From assembly GCA_947489665.1 (NCBI GenBank), contig CANLEH010000001.1, forward strand, positions 124,001 to 188,000: DNA of 64,000 nt, given 5' to 3'. Source of the DNA: an uncultured Roseicyclus sp. (GTDB lineage: Bacteria; Pseudomonadota; Alphaproteobacteria; Rhodobacterales; Rhodobacteraceae). The stretch's first letter is position 1; each line of letters opens with the position of its first letter. Both the position numbers and the translations under genes were made by a program. Positions 50,821 through 60,700 of this stretch are shown in pieces. Below the pieces are notes generated by a model. That model saw only the letters and a list, made by a program, of their open reading frames with translations. It made no database searches and was not told where the DNA came from.

Positions 50821-51762
50821 TCAGCTCAGCACCTCACGAACAATGGTTTCAAGGTCACGCGCGATCTGTTCGGGGCGAACGCGCTCGGCCATGGCCTGAC
50901 CTCGATCTTGTGCCTCAGCCCAATCTGGGCCGTTCCAACTGTCTTTCAGCCGCGCGATGGCATTTTGAATGTCGGGCACGTCGGGCGTATCACACATAAA
51001 CGGATAGTCTTCGCCCAAAAAAGCCTCTGCGTCATCGACGCTGCGATTGACGACCATCGCGGCGCCACACCACGCGGCGGTAAAACCCTTGGTGAAAGGC
51101 TTGAATTTGCGGTTTGGGGCATCCGCGGGATCGGGGCGGATACAGTAATGCGCCGCCGCGTTTGCCAGGGCCGTTTGCGCCGCATCGAATTCGGCAGGTG
51201 TGCCGCCCTCAATCACGTCCACTTGCGGGCGGATGTCATCTGGCAAATGGGTTGAGCGCGCTGATCCCACATAGATCAGGTTCGGCGCGGCATCAGGTTG
51301 CTTCGGCGGCTGACGACGCAAGCGGGCATCCACGTTGTGCAAGAGCGTGCGCGCCTCACCCCTGGAGCCGGTCGCCTCGATCCATCTCGCAAGGCCGTCC
51401 GTTCCAACAAACGATGTCGAAAGATGCACGTCGACAAATTCCGGCGGCATGACGTCAATATTGCTGTCGACATAATCGGCCAATACGGCCCGGCCCTTCT
51501 TGCGCAACGCCTGAAAGGATGCGGCAGGCCAATACCACATGACTTGTTTCGGCACGATGAAGACAACATCTTTGGGCAAGGCAGCGATGGTCAAAGTGCG
51601 CAGCACCCGATTGTGGGTGGCAACCGGCCGCACGATAACATCAACATCGTCCGGCCCATGCTTTTCCATCAGCGACGAAAGCTGCCGGACCCGCATCAGA
51701 TGCGAACCCGACTCAGGTGGCTCTAGCTTGCGCAAGAAACACAGAGTGATCGGGTTCGCCAT
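50821..51762 (-). CDS. Glycosyltransferase-like protein
   Basis: A 313-aa protein without signal or span. It starts ITLCFLRKLEPPESGSHLMRVRQLS, like the first Rossmann strand of GT-B enzymes, and its second half has NLIYVGSARSTHLP and KPFTKGFTAAWCGAAMVVNRSVDD, the region that in family-4 or -1 enzymes binds the sugar nucleotide. Recognition rests on overall pattern rather than a signature motif. It is 9 bases after ahcY and 1 base before the methyltransferase-like gene. Confidence 0.62.
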   Translation of the reverse strand: MANPITLCFLRKLEPPESGSHLMRVRQLSSLMEKHGPDDVDVIVRPVATHNRVLRTLTIAALPKDVVFIVPKQVMWYWPAASFQALRKKGRAVLADYVDSNIDVMPPEFVDVHLSTSFVGTDGLARWIEATGSRGEARTLLHNVDARLRRQPPKQPDAAPNLIYVGSARSTHLPDDIRPQVDVIEGGTPAEFDAAQTALANAAAHYCIRPDPADAPNRKFKPFTKGFTAAWCGAAMVVNRSVDDAEAFLGEDYPFMCDTPDVPDIQNAIARLKDSWNGPDWAEAQDRGQAMAERVRPEQIARDLETIVREVLS

Positions 51763-51771
51763 CTTTGGTGC

Positions 51772-53154
51772 TTAGTACCGGTAATGCTCTGGCTTGAACG
51801 GCCCGTCCTGCGGCACGCCGATATAGTCGGCTTGCTCTTTGTCCAGCTCGGTCAGTTTCACGCCGATCTTTTTCAGATGCAGACGCGCGACTTTCTCGTC
51901 GAGCTTTTTGGGCAGGATGTAGACCTGGTTCTGGTACTCATCTCCGCGCTGCCACAGCTCCATCTGCGCCAGCACCTGGTTGGTGAAGGACGCGGACATC
52001 ACGAAGGACGGGTGGCCGGTGGCATTCCCGAGGTTCAGAAGACGGCCTTCGGACAACAGGATGAGACGGTTGCCCGAAGGCATCTCGATCATGTCCACCT
52101 GCTCTTTGATGTTGGTCCACTTGTGGTTCTTCAGCGCCGCGACCTGGATCTCGTTGTCGAAGTGGCCGATGTTGCCGACAATCGCCATGTCCTTCATCTC
52201 GCGCATGTGCTCGATGCGGATCACGTCCTTGTTTCCGGTGGTGGTGATGAAGATGTCGGCGTCGAGGTTTTCTTCCAGCAGCACAACTTCGAAACCATCC
52301 ATCGCAGCTTGCAGCGCGCAGATCGGGTCGGCTTCCGTCACCTTCACGCGGGCACCAGCGCCGCGCAGCGACGCGGCAGAGCCTTTACCCACATCGCCGT
52401 ATCCCATCACGACGGCGACCTTGCCGGCCATCATCGTATCCGTGGCGCGACGGATGCCGTCGACGAGCGACTCCTTACAGCCATACTTGTTGTCGAACTT
52501 CGACTTGGTGACGCTGTCATTCACGTTGATCGCGGGGAACGGCAGCTGGCCGTTCTTCTGCAGGTCGTAAAGACGGTGCACACCAGTGGTCGTCTCTTCC
52601 GACACGCCTTTGATCTGATCGCGCATCTTGGTGAACCAGCCGGGGCTTGCCGCCAAACGCTTGGCGATCTGCTTCTTGATCACCTCTTCCTCTTCGGACT
52701 GCGGCACGGGGATGATCTCTTCTCCCGCCTCGGCGCGCGCACCAAGCAGAATATAAAGCGTCGCGTCGCCCCCATCGTCGAGGATCAGGTTGGGGCCATC
52801 TTCAAACATGAAGGACTGGTCCAGATAATCCCAATGCTCTTCCAGCGTCTGGCCCTTCACGGCGAAGACCGGAATACCCGCCTTGGCAATCGCTGCCGCC
52901 GCGTGGTCTTGCGTGGAAAAGATGTTGCACGAGGCCCACCGGACATCCGCGCCGAGATCGACCAGCGTTTCAATCAGAACCGCAGTCTGGATCGTCATGT
53001 GGAGCGAGCCCACGATCCGCGCACCAGCCAGCGGTTTTTCTGCGCCGTATTCCTCACGCAGGGCCATCAGGCCTGGCATTTCGGTCTCTGCAATGTCGAG
53101 TTCTTTCCGGCCAAACTCGGCCAGGGCGATGTCTTTGACGACGTAATCGGTCAT
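51772..53154 (-). CDS. ahcY: Adenosylhomocysteinase
   Basis: Hydrolyses S-adenosylhomocysteine to adenosine and homocysteine with tightly bound NAD. The 460-aa protein starts [22 protein letters not shown], has [16 protein letters not shown] (about 55), [16 protein letters not shown] (about 78), [16 protein letters not shown] (about 215) and the NAD site [12 protein letters not shown] (about 250), ending KPEHYRY. Start 53154 is set by GGAGG and the canonical N-terminus; the frame stays open upstream. I looked for an SAH riboswitch in the leader and saw none. Confidence 0.96.
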   Translation of the reverse strand: MTDYVVKDIALAEFGRKELDIAETEMPGLMALREEYGAEKPLAGARIVGSLHMTIQTAVLIETLVDLGADVRWASCNIFSTQDHAAAAIAKAGIPVFAVKGQTLEEHWDYLDQSFMFEDGPNLILDDGGDATLYILLGARAEAGEEIIPVPQSEEEEVIKKQIAKRLAASPGWFTKMRDQIKGVSEETTTGVHRLYDLQKNGQLPFPAINVNDSVTKSKFDNKYGCKESLVDGIRRATDTMMAGKVAVVMGYGDVGKGSAASLRGAGARVKVTEADPICALQAAMDGFEVVLLEENLDADIFITTTGNKDVIRIEHMREMKDMAIVGNIGHFDNEIQVAALKNHKWTNIKEQVDMIEMPSGNRLILLSEGRLLNLGNATGHPSFVMSASFTNQVLAQMELWQRGDEYQNQVYILPKKLDEKVARLHLKKIGVKLTELDKEQADYIGVPQDGPFKPEHYRY

Positions 53155-53260
53155 GTTTCTGCCTCCTGCGGGCGCGTCCAAAATCTTGCTTGCCGCCCCC
53201 ATAACAGCGCCGCGGATATTGAGCAATGCGGCGCACATGACCGCATAAAAAGGAACGGAA

Positions 53261-53294
53261 AAGGGCCACACCGCATGGGAGCGGCGTGGCCCTT
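53261..53294 (-). terminator. Terminator after the 40-aa gene
   Basis: AAGGGCCACACCGC pairs with GCGGCGTGGCCCTT (one mismatch) over six bases. On the minus strand it is followed by TTCCGTTCCTTTTT, so it ends the small upstream gene and isolates ahcY; a short T-run on the plus side makes it partly bidirectional. Confidence 0.8.
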
Positions 53295-53321
53295 TCGTAT
53301 GATTTAACACATCCGTGCGGC

Positions 53322-53444
53322 TTACTTGTCGCTCGCGGGACCTTCCTGCGTGTTGGGGCCCTTGGGGCCGCCAGCGCCGGGGGGTGGTGTGGTTGTGGGG
53401 GTTTGGCCGGGGCCTGCGCCGTCGCCTTTTCCAGTCTTGCTCAT
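53322..53444 (-). CDS. Very small Gly/Pro-rich protein (40 aa)
   Basis: ATG at 53444 to TAA at 53322, giving [14 protein letters not shown], a Thr/Pro run, then [23 protein letters not shown] lies 11 bases upstream and a strong terminator 28 bases downstream, so the unit looks like a real one-gene transcript. Composition (about half Gly/Pro/Thr) means disorder. Function unknown. Confidence 0.6.
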   Translation of the reverse strand: MSKTGKGDGAGPGQTPTTTPPPGAGGPKGPNTQEGPASDK

Positions 53445-53594
53445 AAAGGAATATCCTCCGTTCAATCTAAAGTTGCGGGTAGAGGCTAACCTGATCATCG
53501 ACGGATCACCTAGAACTTTCCGTGGCGCGTTGGGTAGGGCTATCCCTACCGCGCAGGTTTGCTAAAACCGCAAAAACGGTTCGGAGCGTTCACC

Positions 53595-54191
53595 TTGCCC
53601 AAACACCCACCCCGCGCATGGCAACGCATGCTGTCTGGTCGCAGGCTTGACCTGCTGGACCCGACCCCGATGGATATCGAGATCGAGGATATCGCCCATG
53701 GCCTTGCATTCGTGGCGCGTTGGAACGGGCAAACCCATGGCGACTATGCCTATTCGGTGGCGGAACATTCGATCCTTGTGACGGATATCCATGCGCGCTT
53801 GGCCCCGGACGCGCCGGTCAAATGGCGACTGGCTGCTTTGCTGCATGATGCCCCGGAATATGTGATTGGCGATATGATCAGCCCCGTAAAAGCCGCGGTT
53901 GGCCCCGGCTACGGCGCACTCGATGATCGATTGGCGGCCGCCATCCACCTACGCTTTGGTCTGCCTGCCGCTTTGCCGAAAACAGTCAAGGCCACGATCA
54001 AAAAGGCCGACAAGATTTCCGCATGGCTGGAGGCAACGCAACTGGCGGGCTTTACCGAAGTCGAAGCCGACAAATTCTTCGGCAAGCCCGATCCAACAAT
54101 CACCCAGGGCCTGACCCTCCACCTCCGCCCGCCATCCGAGGTGCGGGCCGATTTCACTGTGCGTCACGCGGCATTGATGGAGGCCCTATGA
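53595..54191 (+). CDS. HD-domain phosphohydrolase (YfbR-like)
   Basis: A 198-aa HD protein: RAWQRMLSGRRLDLLDPTP, then EIEDIAHGLAFVARWNGQT, the ligand His in SVAEHSILV, ALLHDAPEYVIGDM (HD pair) and a later Asp in KADKISAWLEATQ. This is the layout of 5'-deoxynucleotidase YfbR relatives. TTG at 53595 is chosen as start because GGAG lies eight bases upstream and the PRAWQRMLSG block, conserved in relatives, is kept; ATG 53628 is the alternative. It overlaps the GNAT gene (ATGA). Confidence 0.82.
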   Translation: MPKHPPRAWQRMLSGRRLDLLDPTPMDIEIEDIAHGLAFVARWNGQTHGDYAYSVAEHSILVTDIHARLAPDAPVKWRLAALLHDAPEYVIGDMISPVKAAVGPGYGALDDRLAAAIHLRFGLPAALPKTVKATIKKADKISAWLEATQLAGFTEVEADKFFGKPDPTITQGLTLHLRPPSEVRADFTVRHAALMEAL

Positions 54192-54676
54192 TAACCGTCC
54201 GCAAAGCCCACGACCTCGACGCCCGCGAAATGGCGGCAATCCTGAACGAGGTCATCAGAATTGGGGGCACGACCGCGCTGACAGGCGAGATTGAAGCGCA
54301 ATACTTCCTCGACCGCATGAAAACTGACCCGGATACGTCATCCTGGATCGTCGCTGAAAAGCCCAACGGAGAGATTGTGGGATTTCAGTGGTTCACGAAA
54401 GGCGAAGGTTATTTGCCGTCCGAGGCCGCCGAGATCGCGACCTTTGCCAAGCCCGGGCAGCAAGGCTTGGGGATTGGATCGAAGCTGATGGAGGCGACGA
54501 AGGCTGCCGCCAAGGCCAAGGGCTATAAATGGATCAATGCCAACATCCGCGCCGACAATGAAAGCGGGCTGACGTACTACCAATCCCGCGGGTTCGAGGA
54601 TTACGGCAAGATCGAAGGCTATCAGATGGCCGACGGGAGACGTGTCGACAAGATCCTCAAGCGCTTCGATCTCTAA
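54188..54676 (+). CDS. GNAT-family N-acetyltransferase
   Basis: A 162-aa acetyltransferase of the phosphinothricin acetyltransferase-like type: ITVRKAHDLDAREMAAILNEVI at the start, WIVAEKPNGEIVGFQWF (about 52), PGQQGLGIGSKLMEATKAAAKAKGY (acetyl-CoA motif A, about 94-118) and NIRADNESGLTYYQSRGFEDYG (motif B). The substrate is unknown. Translationally coupled to the HD gene. Confidence 0.87.
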   Translation: MITVRKAHDLDAREMAAILNEVIRIGGTTALTGEIEAQYFLDRMKTDPDTSSWIVAEKPNGEIVGFQWFTKGEGYLPSEAAEIATFAKPGQQGLGIGSKLMEATKAAAKAKGYKWINANIRADNESGLTYYQSRGFEDYGKIEGYQMADGRRVDKILKRFDL

Positions 54677-54739
54677 AGCGCATCGTGCAGGAAAGGGATT
54701 TGGGCCCGCACATTTGAGACGCTCTACTTATACCCTGCT

Positions 54740-54901
54740 TCACAGGATGCCGGTCTGGCGCAGCCACCGACGGCGGTCCGCTTCATCGCGGTGGCGTTGC
54801 GCCGAAGTGCGATGATCATAGGTCGACCAATGGTCGGGGGCATCCCAGTTCCGCTCCTGCCGGGTTGCTATTTTCAGTGAGTTAGCGAGAATTCCAAACA
54901 T
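54740..54901 (-). CDS. Small basic protein (53 aa)
   Basis: Starts MFGILANSLKIATRQERNW and ends RRRWLRQTGIL, with many Arg/His/Trp. GAGAGGAAC precedes the ATG. No membrane span or named domain. It is divergent from the LysR gene, so it could be a LysR target. Its length (162 nt) puts it below usual ORF cut-offs. Confidence 0.6.
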   Translation of the reverse strand: MFGILANSLKIATRQERNWDAPDHWSTYDHRTSAQRHRDEADRRRWLRQTGIL

Positions 54902-54995
54902 GGCGTGTTCCTCTCAGATGACTGCCATGTTGATATCCTCTTGCGCGCCGAAGGCCGAATCCGCAATACTTCCAATATGTCAGATGAGATAACAT

Positions 54996-55901
54996 ATGGA
55001 TTGGCGTGACATCCCCTCCCTCTCGGCGCTGCGCGCGTTCGAGGCAGCGGCGCGCCTTGGCTCGCTTAGCGAAGCCGCGCGCACGCTGAATGTGACACAC
55101 GCCGCCGTCGCCGCCCATGTGCGGACGCTGGAGGCAGAGTTCGGCCAGCCGCTGCTGACCCGCGCGGGTCGCGGCATGGTGCCGACGCAAGCAGGCGCTG
55201 AACTGGCCCGCGACCTCGGGGCTGGCTTTGCCGAGATTGCTGCCGGCGTTCGCGCTGCACGGCAAGGGCGCGAGGATCGTCCGGTGATCCTTTCCACAAC
55301 TCCCAGCTTTGCGGAGAATTGGTTAATGCCATGCCTTGCCGCTTTCTGGACTGCCCATCCGGACGTGCCGCTGAGCGTTCAGACAAGCCAGGACCTTGTT
55401 GATCTGCGACGCGATGGCGTTGATCTGGTCATCCGCCATGGCGAAGGTCCCTGGCCAGGCTTGGAGGGGACGGTTCTGACTGAGGCCAAGATGGTTGTCG
55501 TCGGCAAGCCCGGCCAGTTTGGCCCGGTTCCTGAAAAACTGTGCGGTCGTGCGGCGTGGGATCGTCTGAACACGCTGCCCTGGCTGCTTAATGACGCCAA
55601 CCAGGAATATAACGATCGCCTTGAGAGCCTTGGCGTGGATGTCGAAAACCTGAAGGCGACAGAGTTGGAATCGAACATGCTTCTTCTGCCGGTCTGTCGA
55701 TCCGGCGGCGGTGTTTCGGCGCAACCCTATGCGCTCGTCGAAGGCGATATCGCTGAAGGCCGGTTAGAAGTGCTCGCCGAAGAAGTCGGCGAACGCTATG
55801 CCTATCACCTGTTGCATCTGCCGGGGCCACTCAGCCGACGCGCGCAAACCTTTGTCACCTGGCTGAAACGGGACTTGCAGCGTGGCGCGAAAGCGGGCTG
55901 A
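54996..55901 (+). CDS. LysR-family regulator, GcvA-like
   Basis: A 301-aa LysR regulator. The HTH reads PSLSALRAFEAAARLGSLSEAARTLNVTHAAVAAHVRTLE (about 6-45), the standard GcvA/AmpR subgroup opening, with effector-binding domain from about 90 (VILSTTPSFAENWLMPCLAAF, DLVIRHGEGPWPGLE). GcvA-type members control glycine cleavage, beta-lactamase and other traits; no target is evident here. The 94-base gap to the divergent small gene is the likely operator site. Confidence 0.9.
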   Translation: MDWRDIPSLSALRAFEAAARLGSLSEAARTLNVTHAAVAAHVRTLEAEFGQPLLTRAGRGMVPTQAGAELARDLGAGFAEIAAGVRAARQGREDRPVILSTTPSFAENWLMPCLAAFWTAHPDVPLSVQTSQDLVDLRRDGVDLVIRHGEGPWPGLEGTVLTEAKMVVVGKPGQFGPVPEKLCGRAAWDRLNTLPWLLNDANQEYNDRLESLGVDVENLKATELESNMLLLPVCRSGGGVSAQPYALVEGDIAEGRLEVLAEEVGERYAYHLLHLPGPLSRRAQTFVTWLKRDLQRGAKAG

Positions 55902-55926
55902 CTGGGCGCAACAAACAGGAGCAGAC

Positions 55927-56328
55927 ATGGCCAAATTCAAGGGCTTCGTAAAAATCGCGTCCAGCTTTGACCTGATGGAGGTCCGCATGGCGGTGGCTGC
56001 CCTTGAAGGGGCAGACATCATGGCCATCGCACCGGGCACGGAGCTGTCGAATACTCTGCCCCATGCCAGCCTTGCCTTCGGACCGATGGAAATCCACGTC
56101 CCCGCCGACAAGGCTGATGAGGCGGCTGCGTTGTTGAACGCGGTCGCAGCTGGCACCGTGATCCCGCACGATCAGCGCGACCTAATGGAAGACCCGGAAG
56201 ATCCGCCCGAACCCCTGCGCACAGACGCCACGATTGGCGACAAGATCCGCAATCTGCTCGGGTTTGTCGTTGGTGGCGTATCTCAGCCGCTCAAAGGCCT
56301 GCTGGTCGAAAAACGCAAACGCGATTAA
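55927..56328 (+). CDS. DUF2007-like protein (133 aa)
   Basis: Starts MAKFKGFVKIASSFDLMEVRMAVAALEGADIMAIAPG, a small alpha/beta fold like the putative signal-transducing DUF2007 family (VxxFxxxxEAxxxxxxLEAxGI), then FGPMEIHVPADKADEAAALLN. The C-terminal part (about 85-133) is a linker and an amphipathic segment (IRNLLGFVVGGVSQPLKGLLV). Start ATG 55927 is preferred. It follows the LysR gene by 25 bases and ends convergent with the lipoprotein gene (4-base overlap). Confidence 0.6.
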   Translation: MAKFKGFVKIASSFDLMEVRMAVAALEGADIMAIAPGTELSNTLPHASLAFGPMEIHVPADKADEAAALLNAVAAGTVIPHDQRDLMEDPEDPPEPLRTDATIGDKIRNLLGFVVGGVSQPLKGLLVEKRKRD

Positions 56329-56672
56329 TTGATCGCTAGGGGAGTGCAGGTTTCGCCGGCACCATTCCCTTCATTGCTCCATCCCACCAGATTTCCGTTC
56401 CGAAAGACCAGCAAAGGCCCGTCCTGCCAACGAGCGGCAGAGCGGGTGGAAAGATCGCACGGCAGGATCGTCGGCGCACGACCTTGCAGCCGGGTCATCG
56501 TTTCAATCACGCCTGCCTGCGCGCGTCCAAAGTCGATCCTTTGGCCAGAGCCATCCACCGAAATGCCCTGCGCATCGTAGGATACCGGAAAGATGGGACG
56601 GTCGGAAACCGTCGGAGAAGTGCCACCGATACAGGCGCCGAGAAGCAGAGGAATGGCGTAAGCCAGCCTCAC
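56325..56672 (-). CDS. Small lipoprotein (115 aa)
   Basis: Starts MRLAYAIPLLLGACIGGTSP: a short signal with lipobox LLGAC, so the cysteine at 14 is probably lipidated. The mature part contains YDAQGISVDGSGQRIDFGRAQAGVIETMTRL and a pair of further cysteines (PCDL, ETCTP). No named domain is recognised. The start overlaps the regA stop by four bases, so the lipoprotein is made along with the redox regulator. Confidence 0.7.
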   Translation of the reverse strand: MRLAYAIPLLLGACIGGTSPTVSDRPIFPVSYDAQGISVDGSGQRIDFGRAQAGVIETMTRLQGRAPTILPCDLSTRSAARWQDGPLLVFRNGNLVGWSNEGNGAGETCTPLAIN

Positions 56673-57229
56673 CGAGGAGAGCGTTTTGCGAGGATGCGCT
56701 GCAAGGTCCGGCGGTGCATATTCAATCGCCGAGCGGTCTCTGACACGTTGCGATCACACAGCTCATAGACACGCTGGATATGCTCCCACCGCACGCGATC
56801 CGCGCTCATCGGGTTTTCCGGCGGCGGTGGCATCTCTTCCTCTTCGGCCAGAAGGGCGAAGGTGATGTCATTGGCATCGGCGGGTTTCGACAGGTAGTCG
56901 GTGGCGCCCATCTTTACGGCGGCCACGGCCGTTGCGATTGCACCGTAACCGGTCAACACGACAATGCGTGCATCGGGCCGCTTTTCGCGCAAGCGTTCGA
57001 CAACGTCGAGGCCATTGCCATCCTCAAGCCGCAGATCAACAACGGCATAAGCAGGCGGACGCGCGGTGGCGATGGCGGACCCGGCCGCGACGGAACCAGC
57101 GGCTTCCACCTCAAAACCCCGCTTCTCCATCGCCCGCTCCAGGCGGCGCAGAAACGGTTCGTCATCGTCGACGATAAGCAGTGATTTGTCTGGGCCGATG
57201 TCCCGGAGGCTGCGGTCGGTCGTGGCCAT
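56669..57229 (-). CDS. regA: Redox response regulator ActR/PrrA/RegA
   Basis: A 186-aa response regulator nearly invariant in alphaproteobacteria. The receiver has LLIVDDDEPFLRRLERAMEKRGF, phosphoacceptor VVDLRLEDGNGLDV and LTGYGAIATAVAAVKMGATDYLSKPAD; a Pro linker (MPPPPENPMS) leads to the Fis-type HTH NVSETARRLNMHRRTLQRILAKR. It controls photosynthesis, respiration and nitrogen/carbon genes in relatives. Here the kinase regB and senC are not adjacent; instead a lipoprotein gene is coupled to it. Confidence 0.93.
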   Translation of the reverse strand: MATTDRSLRDIGPDKSLLIVDDDEPFLRRLERAMEKRGFEVEAAGSVAAGSAIATARPPAYAVVDLRLEDGNGLDVVERLREKRPDARIVVLTGYGAIATAVAAVKMGATDYLSKPADANDITFALLAEEEEMPPPPENPMSADRVRWEHIQRVYELCDRNVSETARRLNMHRRTLQRILAKRSPR

Positions 57230-57326
57230 TGCGTTCGTCTCCTCTCATCCCTGCCTCTAAGTTATAGGAATATCTGAAAAATGGTCAAACGGTCGCAGGT
57301 GAAAAGACTGTTGGCGCAAACAGAAA

Positions 57327-57350
57327 AAGGGCGCCGCATTGGGCGCCCTT
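57327..57350 (-). terminator. Intrinsic terminator of trxA
   Basis: AAGGGCGCC pairs with GGCGCCCTT over six bases, followed on the minus strand by TTTTTCTG. It is 23 bases after the trxA stop. Confidence 0.85.
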
Positions 57351-57372
57351 GAAAATTCGGTGGTCGAGCTGA

Positions 57373-57693
57373 TCAGACGGCTTCGTCGATCCACTTCTGG
57401 AGGGCGGCCTTGGGTGCAGCGCCTACCTTGTTGGACACGACCTCACCGCCATTGAACATGAAAAGTGCCGGAATGCCACGAACGCCCAGTTGCATCGGCG
57501 CATTCGGGTTTTCATCGACGTTGACCTTCACGATCTTCACGCGGCCTTCATATTCGGTGGAAAGCTCTTCCAGCGCGGGGCCGATCTGCTTGCAGGGGCC
57601 ACACCATTCGGCCCAGAAATCGACGACGACAGGAATGTCGGACTGCTTCACTTCGGCATCGAAGGTGGCGTCGGTGACGGCGGTGGTAGCCAT
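57373..57693 (-). CDS. trxA: Thioredoxin 1
   Basis: Cytoplasmic dithiol reductant of 106 aa with active site [14 protein letters not shown] (about 27-40), the cis-proline region RGIPALFMF and KVNVDENPN. Canonical TrxA length from ATG 57693 ([11 protein letters not shown]); an upstream ATG at 57711 adds six residues. It is separate from regA by a terminator and follows addA by 60 bases, as commonly seen in Rhodobacterales. Confidence 0.95.
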   Translation of the reverse strand: MATTAVTDATFDAEVKQSDIPVVVDFWAEWCGPCKQIGPALEELSTEYEGRVKIVKVNVDENPNAPMQLGVRGIPALFMFNGGEVVSNKVGAAPKAALQKWIDEAV

Positions 57694-57753
57694 GGTTTGC
57701 CCTCCAGGCACATTTGAATTGGAGTCGGAAGCTATGGTTGGGGGTCGCCCGGG

Positions 57754-60700
57754 TCAAGCACCCCTAGCGCTTTTCAACGCTTCGGACACGAGATCGTGTG
57801 GCAGTTCCATCAAGAACGCTGACTTCGACCAAAGGATCGCAGTGGCAATTTCCCGATCCGGATAAACGGCTTGCAGCAATTCCGCATAGGCGCCCATCTG
57901 GCGCAGCAGGCCGTCGGGAACCTCCTCTGCCTTTGCCGGGACGGTTGCATTTGTCTTGAAATCCACCGCTGTTACCCGGTGCGGCTCCACGATCAGGCGG
58001 TCGATGATTCCAAGCATCGGGGCGTCCAACGTCGCTGAATGCCCGGTGACTTCGACCTCGGCCAAGGTGTCGGGTGCGAAAAGATGGCTCAGACCGGGAT
58101 CGGTCAGGACGCGCGCCGCCTCGTCCAGCATCGGCTGAAGCTCTGCATCGGTCACGTCGGAGGCGTGAAAGGCCGCAATGCCGGGGGCCGCAGCGGACCA
58201 TGCGGCCGCGGGCAAGCGCGGTAAGTGTTCCAGCAAGAGGTGCGTGATCGAACCCCGCCGCATCGCGATTGCGGTTTCATCACCAGCGCCGGGCAGCGCC
58301 TTTGCTCCTCCCAGATCAGATGGCGTCCTAGCCTCCTTGTCTTTGGCGGGCGTCTTCACTCGCTCCATGACCCAATCCGGCAGAGCTGTGCCCGTGTCAT
58401 CCCCTTGATCTGGTTTGCGCACAGTGGGCCATTTCCCCGTCTCAATGCGCAGGCCTTGACCGTCCAGTCCCGGCACTTCCAACGGGCGGGCGCCACTGTC
58501 TTGCATCGCGTCTTCCACGATCTTGTACCAGCACGAGGCGGGCTTCTTTTCACTGCCCAACTTGCCCGCAGCCGCAACGATCAGCCAGCTTTCCGCCCGG
58601 GTCAGTGCAACGTAGAGCAGGCGGTTGGCCTCTTCCTCCTCCCGGGCCTTGGCGGCCTCTTTGGCCTCCAACACGCCGTCGCTTTCCTCGCCGGATTTGG
58701 GCGACCAAACCACCGGACCGCCCTCGGGTGACAGCAGCCTGATCCGCCCACCTTGGCCCCTGTACTCGGCGCAATCCGGCAGGATCACGACGGGGGCTTC
58801 CAACCCCTTTGCCCCATGAACAGTCATTACGCGGATCTGCCCTTCGGCCTGGCTGAGGTCGCGTTTCACCTGCACGTCGCCGGATTCCAGCCACCCGACG
58901 AAACCTGTCAACGAGGGCACTTCGCTAGCCTCATAGCTCAGCGCCTGCGCCAACATCGCGTCGATGGCATCTTCGGCCTCAGGCCCCAGCCGCGCCATCA
59001 GGCGGCGACGGCCGTCATGTCGGATCAGGGCGCGTTCCAGAAGGTCATAGGGGCGCAGAAAATCGGCCTGATTGAACAGATCGCGCAGGATCCCATGGGC
59101 TTCGGGGTAGTCCTCCTTACGGTCGCGCAGGGCTGACCAAAGATACCCGGAGCGACCATGGGCCAGATCGTAGAGCTGCGCTTCGCTCAACCCGATCAGG
59201 GGCGAGCGCAACACGCAAGCCAGCGACAGGTCATCCTCGGGCGTCGCAAGGAAACGGCAGAGCGCCAGCAGATCCTTGACGGCGAGCGGCGAGGTCAGTT
59301 GCGACCGGTCCACGCCCGCAACGGGCAGTTCGCGCGCTTTCAGTTCAGCGATGATCTTGTGAAACAGCGGCGAGCGCCTGCGCACAAGGATCAAGATGTC
59401 GCCAGCCGTCACGGCTTTGCCCGGCGCATATTCGACGGGATTTTCAATCATGTCCTTGATGCGGAGTGCCACGTTTTCCGCCAGTCTTGAGGAGTGATGA
59501 TCCTCGCTCACCAAATCCTGCGGGTCGTCCCAGTTGGGCTTTTCGGCCTTCTCAGCCGGGGCGATATGCGGCCAAAGATCGACCCGGCCCGGCTTCTCGA
59601 AAAACGCCTCGTGCTGAACGTTTTGCCCCAATCCCGGGGCGCCGAGGCGTGTTGCGACACGGTCCACCAGCGCCAGAATGGGCGGCGCCGAGCGGAAGGA
59701 ATGGATCAACGCGGCATCCTGAAACGCAGCCTCGATGGCTTTCAGGCGCGCCCTGAAATAGTCGCGCATACGGTCGAATTCGTCCGGGTCTGCGCCCTGG
59801 AACGAGTAGATGGATTGCTTCTTGTCGCCCACCACAAAGATCGTGCGCTCTACGTCGGTGCGTGCACCTTCGCCGGCTGCGAAATCCTCGGTCAGACGCG
59901 TGACGATATCCCATTGCCGGGGCGACGTGTCTTGCGCTTCATCTACAAGAATGTGGTCGATCCCACCGTCGAGCCGGAACAAAACCCACTGCGCGACGCG
60001 GCTGTCTGACAAAAGGGCGCGGGTCTTGTCAATCAGGTCGTCAAAGTCGAGCCAGCCACGCGCCTGCTTTGCCTGCGCGTAGGCCGGCAGAAAGGCGTCG
60101 GCGAACCGGTGCAGGGCGTGGGTGCGTTTTGCCGTCAGAAGACCGGTGCGCAGGGGGCGGGCTTCTGCAAGCCGTTTTGCGAGCGCATTTACTGCCTCCA
60201 TTGCATCGCCAATGGCGCTGCGCACCTTTGCATTGGCAATCGCATCAATGCGCGGCTCACCCATTTTCGCACCGGATTGGTACACGAAGATCGCTTCCAG
60301 CGTCGCTATGGTTTCAAGCGTTGGCCTGTCCCAGGCTATGGCTTTCAACTTCTCTGCAAGCGTCACATGTGTTTTCGTGCTCGGGTCAAGGTGCGTGCAG
60401 ATGACATGGGCAATATCCGCCTCATCGCCCTGAAAAACGTCCGCGATGATCTGCGCCTCAGTCAGCCCTGGATCAATCCCAACCCAATCGCAAATCTCGG
60501 CCCACTTTGCCGCAGGTGTCATCGCCTCCGCCCTGCCTGCAACGGCGCGGGCCAGCGTGACCGCACCTTCATCGTCGGACAGATGCTCGGCGATCAGCCC
60601 CAAGGCGGTCCGCCCGCTGTCGTCTTCAGCCATCTGGTCCAGCAGGTCCGACAAAAGCCGCGATTGCATCCGCTCATCAATCTCGGTGAAGGCCGGGCTC

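Noticed and set aside
53155-53321. Possible SAH riboswitch upstream of ahcY.
   Set aside because: The leader has only the terminator hairpin of the small upstream gene; no conserved SAH-aptamer core could be found.
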